Source: Membranipora membranacea
Taxonomy: Eukaryota; Bryozoa; Gymnolaemata; Cheilostomatida; Membraniporidae
Direction: 5' to 3'
Length of the DNA stretch: 64,000 nt
NCBI GenBank assembly: GCA_914767715.1
Contig: OU612072.1
Coordinates: 1,488,001-1,552,000, forward strand
Under the pieces are notes generated by a model. It saw nothing but the letters and a program-made list of their open reading frames with translations, did not search any database and was not told where the DNA came from. Shown one piece after another: positions 1 to 11,003 of this stretch (the stretch's first letter is position 1; each line of letters begins with the position of its first letter). The translations under genes and the position numbers were made by a program.

Positions 1-354
1 AACTATAATGTGATCAAGTTCCACCACATGCCGCCAGGTAGTTCTTGACTTAGAGAAGCCCGATGAAACCATAAAATTTGTTGCAATAATAATAAACCCA
101 TGCAAAACAAAAGTAATACAACTTTGTTGTATGACTAATTATCTTAAAAAAACATCTCAACATAATACACTTCAACACTGAAAGTATTGCCTGCCTTCAC
201 AGGACAATTCGGGATCTTTTAGTACAAAAGGCAGATACGAACTATATGTTTTCCTGTGCCTGCTAATTTGTCGTTTTTAACCCACAGCTCGTTGCTCTTA
301 TTGGTTTATCTGGTCTATTACACAGCTTGAGGCTAAATATAACGACTTACATAC

Positions 355-549
355 CTGTGTTCAGAAGAAAGCCTTTTAAGTAATATATCATCCTCTGATT
401 GGGCAGAGTGACAAGGTCGCTGCCATGTGACCTACATGACGCCTGAGCGTTCTCCCACGATTGTTTGCTCCAGAACACTTTGATACAGGTATTATCTGGA
501 GTAAGCGCCCAGCCATATGGGCATGACGCTGACGTAGCTCCGATACCAA
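355..549 (-). CDS. C-type lectin-like domain, single exon of a partial gene
   Basis: One exon encodes the N-terminal half of a C-type lectin-like domain, the fold of secreted or membrane sugar-binding and ligand-binding proteins. The run CPYGWALTPDNTC is the usual first cysteine pair with the GW motif, followed by W..A...C..HGSDLVTL, which matches the helix 1 - cysteine - loop - 'L' part of the family. The exon is bounded by an acceptor (polypyrimidine, CAG) at 550-551 and a donor (GTATGTAAG) at 353-354, entered and left in phase 1. The second half of the domain, with the WND and last cysteines, is not visible in 1-354 and should lie beyond the window. No signal-peptide exon could be identified upstream. 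The 16-bp minisatellite begins about 28 bp upstream of this exon in the intron. The family call is good; ligand and location are unknown. Confidence 0.8.
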
Positions 550-577
550 CTGTAAAATCAATGTAGAATATGAAAAT

Positions 578-849
578 GCTTGTGTAAGATGGCGCTTGTG
601 TAAGATGGCGCTTGTGTAAGATGGCGCTTGTGTAAGATGGCGCTTGTGTAAGATGGCGCTTGTGGAAGGTGGCGCTTGTGTAAGATGGCGCTTGTGTAAG
701 ATGGCGCTTGTGGAAAGTGGCGCTTGTGTAAGATGGCACTTGTGTAAGATGGCGCTTGTGGAAGGTGGCGCTTGTGTAAGATGGCGCTTGTGTAAGATGG
801 CGCTTGTGTAAGATGGCGCTTGTGTAAGATGGCGCTTGTGTAAGATGGC
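578..849. repeat. 16-bp minisatellite, 17 copies
   Basis: The unit GCTTGTGTAAGATGGC is repeated 17 times head to tail, with a few units carrying GGAAGG or GGAAAG in place of TAAGA. The period of 16 is not a multiple of 3, so long open frames appear on the minus strand; they are artefacts. It lies in the intron just upstream of the lectin exon. Confidence 0.95.
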
Positions 850-861
850 GCCTGGTAATTA

Positions 862-3012
862 TCTGTTGTCTTTCCACCTATCATATGACCCCTTGTTTTT
901 TACTTGGCCATACATTCTTTCATGAATACAGAAGAAGAGATAAGCTAGATTCAGAATTGCCAGCATTTAGCCACAACGATAATTTTTCATAATAGAATGT
1001 ACCATATAAATCACACCATGAATCACACTTACTTCCACAGAGGTTTAGTAAAACTAGAATTAGCCATCCGCCTAGCATCGCTTGTTTTGTTCAGAAGTGA
1101 ATCAAGTTTCTGTAGAATACAGCCAGGGAAGCTGAGTCAGTCACACAAACAACTTGACTGGCCTCTGCTGACACTTATAATAAGGAAATAATGCAGTAAC
1201 CAGTTATGTTTATAAGTTGATTTCAAGAACAGATTATTTGAGTAACCATTGGCTCATCAGTTTTTGTATTCATAGATTTTAGAAACATCCAATAATTATT
1301 ACTTGTATAATTTCCTCATCATTTTTGCAGAAATACAACATATGGGCAAAAAAACAGTAGTTTTATTAGATGTGTGAGTTTGTTTTGCTCATTAAAACGC
1401 CACAACATTTCATGTATCAGGAAAATTCTGTTAAACAAAATTAATGGGGTTGTGCAATGTGTACATTATCAGTATACGTGACATCGACCAGATATTCTGA
1501 CTTACACAGCCGGTCCCCCATAATCAAGTTTTCAACCGAATAACATGTTTTGTCATTAGAATTAGAATTATAATATAATCTTTATGGTTTTAGTAATTTA
1601 GTATAAAAACACAGAGTAAGGATATCATATTTACTCTGTGATAACAATGTAGTTTTCGGAGCAACAAATACAAGGAAATAATCGCAATGACCAATCATAA
1701 CGGTTTTTTAAGGAAAGTCGTTGGGGACATTTATCATCATTTATATCTCTGTCATTACACATGGTGCAACTGAAATCAGACCATACATGCTTTTGATGTG
1801 TCTTGTTTCTATATCCACCGCTAATTCTGTGATGAGTCATCAGCAATCAGATAGAATGGTTATACCAGTGTTCCGTCGATAGAGGTGGGTTTAAAATTCA
1901 ATTTCACAACAGAGCAAATACATTTAAATCTCTCATAAAAACGATGATGCCAATACAAAACCCATACAAGCTAATTTTAGAAAATTACAAGACAGACATG
2001 TGTCTCAGCTTCAACAACTGATATGTACATCAGTTACTAAGAATTAGGTTCATGTCTTTGTGTAGAAGTTACACAGACAGGGATGGAAAGAGAGACAGGA
2101 GCTGACTCTACAAGTAATGTTCATAATAATGTCAGATGGCGACACAGTTGGTTAGAATGCTGTTCCTTTAGCATGCAAATGTTGTTGGTCGTTGTTGCAA
2201 ATACCACTGCAGTCCATGACTACTGGGGTTTGGTTGGCCCGCCAGGTGTGCACCGACAAACAGAGAGCGGCCTTGTGCAGATATTGCGGCCTAAATATTT
2301 CGCTGCCCATGCATCAGTATGTGGCGTGTGATATAAGTATCAGATACTTTTTTTATACATTATGCATATCACTGTGAACCATATTTGTTATTGATTAATC
2401 AGTACTGAAGAGATAAGTGTAGTTTATTGCTCGGAGTTATCTACCCAGTGGGAATGAGGAAGTAATTCAAACAATTGAAAACAATTAAGCCCGAGGACAA
2501 GTAATCAAACTGATAGCTTTAAGATCAATCGTACCTATGTCGGCTGGCTGCCTAAGCCACTCACAACCCGCATCCTGGTTCAAAATATATTATGACTATT
2601 TAATATGATACAATTGCCATTTAATGATTTACATACAGGAATGCTTAACAACATTGTCAGCTCAACTATTTTACGTCAGCGGTCTCAACTCTCTGGTGAT
2701 GATACCAAATCACGTTCCATCTCAACTAGGGACTAAGAATGTCCTCTAACAGTCACATATCTCAACAAGGGACTAAGAATGTCCTCTAACAATCACATAT
2801 CATTCAGCTATATGATGATAGTGTTTCCTCTGATTGGATTGATAAAAATATCATATTTATTGAAATAATAGATGAAGTACTTTCACAGCAGTGCCCAGTA
2901 CAAGTTATTCTAGCCAATGTGCTGGCTCTGATCTGATTGGCTGAGAGCAGGTAGATGTTGATGCTTGATCCGCTCACCCAGCCAATCAAATAAGAGCAAG
3001 GACAGTGTCTGA
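862..3012. other. intergenic or intronic stretch without a supported gene
   Basis: No exon is supported here. A minus-strand stretch near 1625-1756 has an acceptor-like GATTTCAG at about 1757-1764, then an open frame with several cysteines ending at TAA. It could be a terminal exon but resembles no domain I know. A 40-bp tandem duplication is listed separately. Confidence 0.5.
2719..2798. repeat. 40-bp tandem duplication
   Basis: Two adjacent copies of a 40-bp unit starting ATCTCAAC and containing GGGACTAAGAATGTCC, differing at two positions. Confidence 0.85.
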
Positions 3013-3028
3013 TTTATTCTTGTTTATT
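3013..3028 (-). terminator. polyadenylation signals of the orphan secreted gene
   Basis: Two AATAAA hexamers on the minus strand (read as TTTATT at 3013-3018 and 3023-3028) lie 85-100 bases beyond the stop codon at 3113, the expected place for 3'-end processing. Confidence 0.6.
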
Positions 3029-3112
3029 ACTGATAAAACATAAAGTCAAAATTCCACCGAAGCCTGATGGTCAGGTTCAGCTTGCGAAACTAACAACTAA
3101 AAGCTTTCCAAG

Positions 3113-6100
3113 TTATTGATCACGCATCATCTCCACTTTAGCCCTCAGGAGAGCTTTTTGACGAGGTGTCATGGCGGCCACACGAGCCTTAGCCTCCTCT
3201 ACTGTGAGATGCTTGTCGTCTTGTTTTGTTTTCATATCTTCCGGTACCTCGATGGAGACGTAATATGTGTCTGAAATTATAAAGATTAAGCTGGAAATGG
3301 TCTTGCCATTTCTCCTAAAACATGTGCCAAATTGATCAGACATTTCAAATTGACTAAACTCCATTTTTCCCAGGCCTAGATGCTTACCTCATATAAAGAT
3401 TAGCGATGTTGCCAGCAAATTACTGTATACTATTGATGTAGGGTTTTAACATGAAATTTCTTAGGTCCATGACAATGCTTTTCAGATTTGGTTAACTGTA
3501 ACGTTGATACATACAATTTTGTTGTAAAAAAAAGGCACACAATTGCAATGCAATGTGAAATCACTTCCCAGAACTAAACAAGCCGGTTTTCTTCACTCAC
3601 CTCCATCGACTGTAGCCACACTGGCCTCCTGGTGTCCCTCCATCACTCCATCAATAGTTCTCTTAAATATTCCCTTCCCAAAGGAGGACAACTCCCTGCT
3701 GCAGTCGTACTTCACAACGTCAATATCATTAACAGCGCTCACGATTATCTGTGTAGGGCAGCTCCATCTTATATAGGCCAGCGGGTCCCATAGCTCGTCA
3801 TCGATGTCAAAGTCCACGGAGGGGAACTCAAAGCCAAGATCAAACTGAAATACCTCATCAAAGTCGGGAAATCCTAAATATAAGGAGATAAGAGGACACA
3901 TGATTACTGGGGAAGATAAACAGTTGTGAAATAAATAGTATTACATTATTGAATTATATATTTTTGAATTTGGTCTGAACAAACCCTATAATGTTATAAA
4001 ATAAGTTATACAAAAATTTATACAAAAACACCCTGATAGGCTTCAGATTGCACTTAACCTTAGTGGTTGTGATTGGGCTGGATAAGCAAATGAAATTCTT
4101 ACCTGGTAAGTCAAATGATGGTAGGTGTTTCATCACATCTGCAATTAGCTTATTGGCGAGATCAACTATCGGCCCCAGTACCTTATCCACACCATCAAGA
4201 ATACCTTGCACACTGCAACCAATGGAGAGCAAGTTACATATTGTCTTCTCATGTACGAAATGAGTGCATTTTAAATAATATATAATATATACTTTACTAT
4301 TGCCGATCTAAGTCAAAGGCAAATAAAGACCATGCATAAATAAATAAATAAATAAAAACAAAGCAATCAGGTGTATTTATGAAAAATATCGTTGCCTATA
4401 AATGATGTCCTATTTATGGGACATATATTTTTTCATTTAATTAAATCCATAAACAAGGAATGATAAGCCTAACAATCCAAAGTTTGAAGTCAGCTGTGTC
4501 AGGTGAACTGGAAATTGTAAATGATATTCGAGGCATAGATAACACCTATAACAATGGACTTCAGTTTATTAATTGATTATTTTCTCATTTGCCAACAAGA
4601 AAAGCACAATCGACAGTTTTCTGAGCTCTCATTTGAGCCTCCATTCAGAGTTTTCCTCTCTCCAGTTTGGTAATTTTAACCCACGAAGGATAGGAAAAAA
4701 GGAGCTGAAAAGGGGGTTACCTTAAAAACCGCTTATAAAAGGACAAAAATGAATTTTGATTCAGAATCTGCACCACTGAAAACTCATAGAGACATAATTT
4801 GGGAGACAAATTGGTATTTGCATAGTCATTAAATCTCTTTTGCGGACAAATCTTATGGAATTTTTTACCAATCTTGTCTCTGAAATTGAGATTTATCAGC
4901 TTTCAAGCCCCCAATGACTTGGAAACCCTGGGTTATCAATGGTGCAGATTCTGAATCAAAAATCATTTTCGTCCTATTATAAACGGTTTTCAAGATTACC
5001 CCCTTTTCAACTCCTTATTTTTAATCTTCGTGTGTTAAATAGGACCAAACTGGAGAGAGGACAACTCAGAATAACTTAAAGCTCAGAAAACTGTCTATTC
5101 AATAAAAAACCTGACAGAGATTTACCTGAAGCAGATGTCGCCAGCTCTCTTAAATCGTGTCAGATAGCTATTAGCCTCTTCTCTAGTCATTCTAATCTTG
5201 ATAGCCTTAGCCTCTGTACTCATAGAAGACAGCAGTGCTCGCCTTCCAAACCAGTTACTAGGATCAAGCGCCTCCCTTGCTTCTCTGAAAAGTTAATCGT
5301 ATGTCGTAGGTGATGCAACATGTATGCCTTAAAACGATATTTTATGATGTTTACGAGAGGGTCGCTCCTGAGTGGAGCATGTGTCAGAATCAACTATGTG
5401 CACTCTGAGTAACCAAAAGGTCTAAATTGAACAGAAATCCAAGATTGCTTAGCTCACCTGCCACCAAATAGTACCAATTCATAAGATGTCCTCAAACGAA
5501 AAAAAATGTATAACCTAAAAAATGATATTGGCACCACTTGATGATTAATACACCAAGGTGATGATATGTTTTTACATAGCAAACCTACTCCCACAACTCT
5601 CCTTCTGTTATATCGGGTATACAGATTCTCTTTTTGAGAGCCTCTCCAACTTTCTGAAAGAAGTCGAGCATTGGTTTGAGGCTATCATAGACCGAATCTA
5701 GAGCTGACTCGATCCCACTGAGGTCTGGCCATTGCTTCACTTTCTCAGCAATCACATCAATCTCGTCACAGATTGAGGCAATGTGACCAAGTGCTGAAAA
5801 AAAAGAGAAGTTGTTCTAATCTTTTGGATATCTTTTTGTGAGTTTTCCCACTTTGATGTACGCTAGCAGTTATCATTAGAGTCTTACTGGGTCCAACTTC
5901 CTGAATGCCTGCATCCACCAGCTACATGAGGAATCACAATGGATCAAAATTACTTGCTAGATTGATCAAAATTGCAAACAGACCAAACTTGAGGAATAAC
6001 TGTTTAGTGAAATGAAATTTGTTATCACCATGAAAACTTATGTTGTCATAAAAAATAATATCAAACTCAGTAAATTCAAATTACTCTCTTTCACAATAAC

Positions 6101-8952
6101 AGAATGATTGTCATATTATAATCGGCATGATCACGAAATTGGCACCCAGCTAATTAAGTGTATTCAGCAAATCAGGATTCTCTCTAGATTTTTCGCCCTT
6201 ATCATAGAGCAAATTTTTTATAGAAAGTGCCCTCCCCTTAATTCAAAGTCCCTTGATCTACATCTGTATGGATAACTTCACTCAAATTTTTCTTCAGTGA
6301 GTGTTTAGGTTTTTCCCCAATTTTTGGGAGGCAGATACACACCATTGTCACGCATGGCATTTATTAAGTTAGAATCTCAATGACGTATAGTCGTCCTCTT
6401 TCATAAGGGGCGAGAATGACAAACAACTATTTTTGCAAATTACTGAGTATGCTTCTCGGCCTATTGGCTAAGATCAAATGGCCAATTATTGCCTGTTCAG
6501 TTTTGGGTTGCTGCACACCCATGTTCAGAAGGTCTTCTATGACCTCACCTCTAGGATGCCTTCTAGTTTTTTAGGATGTATCACATTCTCAGTATGAGGA
6601 TTTAGAGCACCTTGGATCCCTCTTTTGGGGCAGCCCAATCTTCTGATCCTTACTAAGCAGCAATTACTGAATATGCTTCACTGTAAGTTGGAGTCTCTGG
6701 GCTATGACAATGTTTTAGTTGTACCGTGTTACAAAGTTGGAATATTAGACAAGAACAAATATAAATTTTAGAGATCCTAGTAATAATAAAAGTTTAAAAA
6801 ATGTTTATAATATTATTGAAGATATTGAAGGTAGAAGAGGTATTAGAGATGTAAGAAATAGTTGATAATATAAAATATCAGTAGTGTGAGAAATGTTATT
6901 AGATGTTATTAGATCCAGAACTAATAATAAATCTACTCACCTAAATTTAATTTTGAGAATCCTGGATTCAAAGCTCCACCGAAGGTTTCAAGCTTGCCTT
7001 CCAGATTTGTCTTTAATTCATCATCATCCCTGAAGTCAACTCTTTCTTTGGATACCTTGACAAGCTTTGCTGCATTATCGCAAGTATGCTGAGAGACCAG
7101 CAGCACTGTGCTGACTATGAATGTAAGAAAAACTCTCTTAAATTGAAAATATCATCATAAACAAGCAACAATCATGAGCATGCAAAAATCAAGCAAATAA
7201 ATATGTGTGTTCTATGCAAGAGCAGAACAAGCCGGAAAACTGAAAAGAAAGTGGGCAGTTAATAAACTGCTTAGCGATAAAATGAAAAAAAGAAAACTTG
7301 CTCAAATTTTAAATCAATTCTTTTTATCCTTTAATAAATTTTTATCAGTCGGTAATCTAATAATTGTCACTAAATCAATATTTGGTGCATAAATATTTTT
7401 TAAGGTCAAAGAGTTGTTAATTCCTTATGTTTATGACACATACATAGTTGAAAACCCCAACAAAAGCTGTCGTAATAACATTATCAATATGTTAAAATAA
7501 AAAAGCAAATTTTACGCAGCCCTAGCATAAGTTTACTTGCCTTTTGAGGTGGCGTTCTTAGCAAACTCGATTGGTCTCTTCATCTTGTACAGCTTGTTAT
7601 CAATGATCTTTATTTGGTTGTACGCTGCCACAAAGGGAACTTTTGCCACTTTGAGAAGATTCTGTAAGATCTTTATTGCAGTACCAATCTTTGGGATGTA
7701 TTTGGTGAGCCTGGCTGCCAGGTTTATGTTATCCATACCTGTCTTGATTTTCTGCATTAGCTCTTTCAATTTGTGTACCTGCAGAGATTGTCAATATAAT
7801 GAGTGTCAAGATCTTCATTCAGCTAACAAAGATATATAGATTAACTCACTCGTTGGGTTGCAGGCTTTTGATTTCATCATATTATAATACATATTATGTT
7901 ATATATATATTATATGCTATATATATAATATAGTATTATAATCTGATAGCCCCTAAGTGAGTGAGCATGACCTGCCAGATGTCGTCCCCAACTTGATCAC
8001 TTATTAATGTAACTAAATACTCTCAGAGTGAAAAATTCAGCAACAATTTTTGGCTAGCCAAAAGACCAAAAAGGGTTTTTAGCGAAGTGATAGAAAAAAT
8101 TTCGTTGCAAACAAATGGCTCATTCTTTTTGCTGAAAGTCTTCCTAGGATGATGTGATAATATGATTGTGTGGACACAAGAGAAACATCCTTAAACAATA
8201 TACAGCTTCCTACACTTACCCCGTCTATAGCCAGATTGACGAGAGTCAGACTGATCTTCAGAGGTTTGATACATGCTTTGTCTTCTTTACTCTTTGTCTC
8301 GCAGACGTCGAAGCTCTGGATTAGAGCTTCTATCTTTTCAGGGTATTCAGCATAACAGCCTCCAGCTGCTAGTGCCAGCAAGCCGGCTAAGATAGCAAAC
8401 CTGCGAGGCAAACATAAGATAAACTTACAGTACGAAGTATGGCCTTCATGTCAATCAAGAAAAATGGCAAATAGAATAAATTTAAAAAAATTCACATGTG
8501 AGAATCGAAAATCGACATTATGTGACTAATTCCTGTAAAACCTAGGCAAATTAACATCGCAAATATTAGTTTGTAATGGCTATGTTTGAATACTGAAAAC
8601 TGTTTTTGGGATAAATGGTGGATGTAGTTCTGCTCTCTGCACTCTCAGTTTTTTATGACAGCTCAATAACCAAACTGATAATATTATACATTCAATTCAA
8701 TAAAACAGAGCTTCTGCAAAATACTTCTATTGATAGTTCTGTATATGCAAAATAAGCAGCACTATTTCTATTAGGGTAGTGTCAAAGACTGAGATAATTT
8801 GTAGCGTTAGCCCTTCACTGTACTGTACTGTAACTACATTGGTATGAAATTTAAGAATCAGATTTATTCTCTAGTAGTATTTATCAAGTTGTTGTAACTT
8901 AGAAAATAAAAAGAAAAACAACTGAATTGAGAAAATTTTATATTTACCTCAT
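3113..8952 (-). CDS. secreted protein of unknown family, 9 coding exons, 500 aa
   Basis: CDS exons read on the minus strand: 8948-8952, 8220-8400, 7541-7778, 6941-7114, 5589-5793, 5126-5284, 4103-4212, 3601-3873, 3113-3270. They sum to 1503 nt, and every junction keeps phase (2,0,1,1,2,2,1,1), which strongly supports the model. The first exon carries only ATGAG; joined to exon 2 it gives MRFAILAGLLALAAGGCYA, a textbook signal peptide. An alternative start inside exon 2 (MPRRFAIL...) would also give a signal peptide, but its ATG lies in the pyrimidine tract and AG of a good acceptor. The mature protein is mostly predicted helix, with stretches rich in K, L and V, scattered cysteines, and an acidic aromatic region near residues 358-390 (FPDFDEVFQFDLGFEF). 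It ends in a basic helix, TPRQKALLRAKVEMMRDQ. No membrane segment follows the signal peptide, so it is probably secreted. The intron after exon 3 uses a GC donor. I recognise no family. The long introns carry a U2-headed SINE and a fold-back MITE. Confidence 0.85.
4612..5095. mobile_element. fold-back MITE, 484 bp
   Basis: Termini GACAGTTTTCTGAGCT and AGCTCAGAAAACTGTC are exact inverted complements. The arms continue to pair imperfectly inwards for about 150 bp: CTCTCTCCAGTTTGGT pairs with ACCAAACTGGAGAGAG, and CAGAATCTGCACCA pairs with TGGTGCAGATTCTG. No open frame of note lies inside. It sits in the intron between exons 6 and 7 of the orphan secreted gene. No clear target duplication was found, so the superfamily is not assigned. 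Confidence 0.8.
6451..6659 (+). mobile_element. SINE with U2 snRNA-like 5' head, copy 1
   Basis: The element opens with GCTTCTCGGCCTATTGGCTA followed by AGATCAA, which matches the conserved 5' end of U2 spliceosomal RNA (GCTTCTCGGCC-TTTTGGCTAAGATCAA) with one change. Beyond about 27 bases it is not U2: there is no branch-recognition region or Sm site. It instead matches a second locus at 45127-45340 through its body (GACCTCACCTCTAGGATGC, AGGATGTATCACA-TCTCAGTATG, GGAGC/GGGGC-GCCCA). Near-identical 20-bp flanks, GCAAATTACTGAGTATGCTTC at 6435-6455 and GCAATTACTGAATATGCTTC at 6660-6679, look like a target-site duplication, as expected for LINE-mobilised retroposition. It is in intron 4 of the orphan secreted gene, antisense to it. 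Confidence 0.75.
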
Positions 8953-9940
8953 GACTATCAGGAAGATGAAGCCTCAATGTGCCTCTCAGACTTCAAGTGA
9001 GTCTATTATGTATCAATTATCTCCCCATCCCTGGTCACTATCAGCTCAATAATCTCGAGAAGATGTGCGGGTTGTCTGCATGAGCGTTTCCTCCAGTATA
9101 TCCACATACAGCATGTATCTCTGACGTAGCAGTGAACATGCTGGACCAACCATTTCCTCATGCACAATCACACAAAGCATGAGCCTCTGACAGAGCAGGG
9201 CATGTGCTGGTTACATATAGTTACCCCTGAGACACTTATCTCAGCTCATTATCTGCATGTTACATTGCATTTCCTCTTCTGTCACAAAGACCATCCATCA
9301 GTGTGATTATGTAGCTGGAGAGATTATGTATCCATACTGGTATGTCCCTAGTCATTGATGAGGTAACAAGTAACAATAAAATATCAATATTAATAATCAT
9401 TAAATATCTGGCAACACACTTAAATAGCATTGAAAAGAATATTGAAAGAATATAGAATATAGAGAATATAGAATAGTATATTGAAGTTGACATTTTTATG
9501 TGTTTGTTCGGTCGGCACAACTTTTTGTTGAAATTTGGAGCATGTTCATGCAGTTGGCATGAAACAGTACCAGAAGGGTCGAATATTTTACTTGAACATA
9601 TAAAGTTGATCCCCAAAGAAAATTGAAGGACCAATATATCACGTTTAATAAAATTATCTTAAACAGAGCAGTAAAATACAAATATCTGTCTGTTGGTTCT
9701 TGACTAGCAGTCTACCTAGTATGGATGGGAGATTTCATATGAGGCTTTTGTAGTTGATCGCCAGACATATGCATGAATTGTATAAAGTCAAGAGATAGAA
9801 AAGTTTGAGCTTCCGGATGGTTAATTTGTGTTGGTCTACCGACATATTATTACTAAACCAAAATCAACATTTATAACAGTGGAATACCACTGCAGATTTT
9901 TGTCTGTAGCGGATAAGCTGTTTGATCAGGTCTCCCTGGT
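8953..9940. other. intergenic, upstream of the orphan secreted gene
   Basis: No exon supported. This holds the presumed promoter and 5' UTR of the minus-strand orphan gene (start at 8952), but no clear TATA box or other core element was recognised. Open frames around 9260-9680 are AT-rich noise. Confidence 0.5.
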
Positions 9941-9944
9941 CCGA

Positions 9945-10945
9945 GGTGTTGGTGCCAGTTATTGAATTCGATCATTACCATTTGTTCTTACCTCAGTTCT
10001 TACCTCAGGTGAGCTAATTGCTGAGTCCTGTTCTCTTTATCCTCTACACCGATAGTATCCGGGCTTCATATGACCAAGCTATACCGTGATAAAGTATGCT
10101 TACGATACAGTGCTGCTGGGCTTTATTGGTGACCCTACTACCAACAACATGCTATACTTTGATGAAGTCAGCCGCATTGCCAGTGTCTGCGCTGCTGACG
10201 ACCTGTTATTGAACGCAGGTAAAACACAGTTGCTCCTGATGTCCCGCAGCTGGTGTTAGACGACACGCCTATCGAGCTTTCCAGCTCTGCCAGGTATCTT
10301 GGCATATTGATTGATAACACACTAAGATTTAGTGAGCATGCAGATATGGTCATTTCTAAAGCTAAACAGAGATTATATGTTGTGAGGCGTTTTCATGCTC
10401 TGGGTGCAGATACAAAACTAGTCACGCAGCTTTATAGAACTTTTATTGAGTCGAAATTGATGTTTGCTATTTTTCTATATTATCCCCACATGTATAGTAT
10501 TCAGCAAAATGCTATGCAATCGATTTTGAATGAAGCCACAAAACACGGTGCTAATATCCAACTCAGTCTAGACGAAGCGATCAAACTAAGATGTCAGACG
10601 TATGTGCTGACGATCTATCCAGATGAGACTCATTATATTCATAGCATCATCGAGGCAATGCCGTCAGGACACCTGCGTGCTCTTAAGATCAGGTCGTCAA
10701 AGGGAACGGACTCGTTTTATCGTGTTTTAGTCCGCATCATAAATGCTAACCTGTTTTAACTCTCTGGTCGCTGTTTTATTTTTCCCTCCTCTGCTCTTCC
10801 ACAATCTCACGTATTTTATTATAACAATCTGCTTTAGTCTATATATTTTTACACTTTTCACACTACTTTATGAACAGTTTACACCCAGAACAAAAATCAT
10901 AGTGTTTTTTAATACTCATGACAAATATATGAAATCAATCAAAAA
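9945..10945 (+). pseudogene. non-LTR retrotransposon remnant, 3' part of reverse transcriptase ORF plus 3' UTR
   Basis: Frames here encode the thumb and C-terminal part of a jockey/CR1-type reverse transcriptase: LFILYTDSIRASYDQA, a decayed YAYDT in place of [19 protein letters not shown], then SARYLGILIDNTLRFSEH and the C-terminal signature EAMPSGHLRALKIRSSKG ending at TAA 10757-10759. The ORF is broken before 10253. About 190 bases of 3' UTR follow and end in an AATCAATCAA-like tail. The 3' 370 bases recur at 54394-54768 and a diverged relative is at 57490-59220. It is 5'-truncated and dead. Confidence 0.85.
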
Positions 10946-11003
10946 AAAGGGTTGATGAATCTAGCAATGTGTTTCTCGTAAGTCCGTATTCGTTCCAGGT
11001 CAT

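Noticed and set aside
558-884. Open frames of repeated APSYTSAILHKRHL peptides
   Set aside because: They are the 16-bp minisatellite read in frame (48 bases = three units); no start context, splice signal or conservation.
1625-1764. Cysteine-rich terminal exon on the minus strand
   Set aside because: It has an acceptor-like start and a stop, but no domain match and no partner exon with a fitting phase could be found.
6451-6660. A functional U2 snRNA gene
   Set aside because: Only the first 25-30 bases match U2; the branch-recognition sequence, Sm site and 3' stem-loops are absent, and flanking duplications show retroposition.
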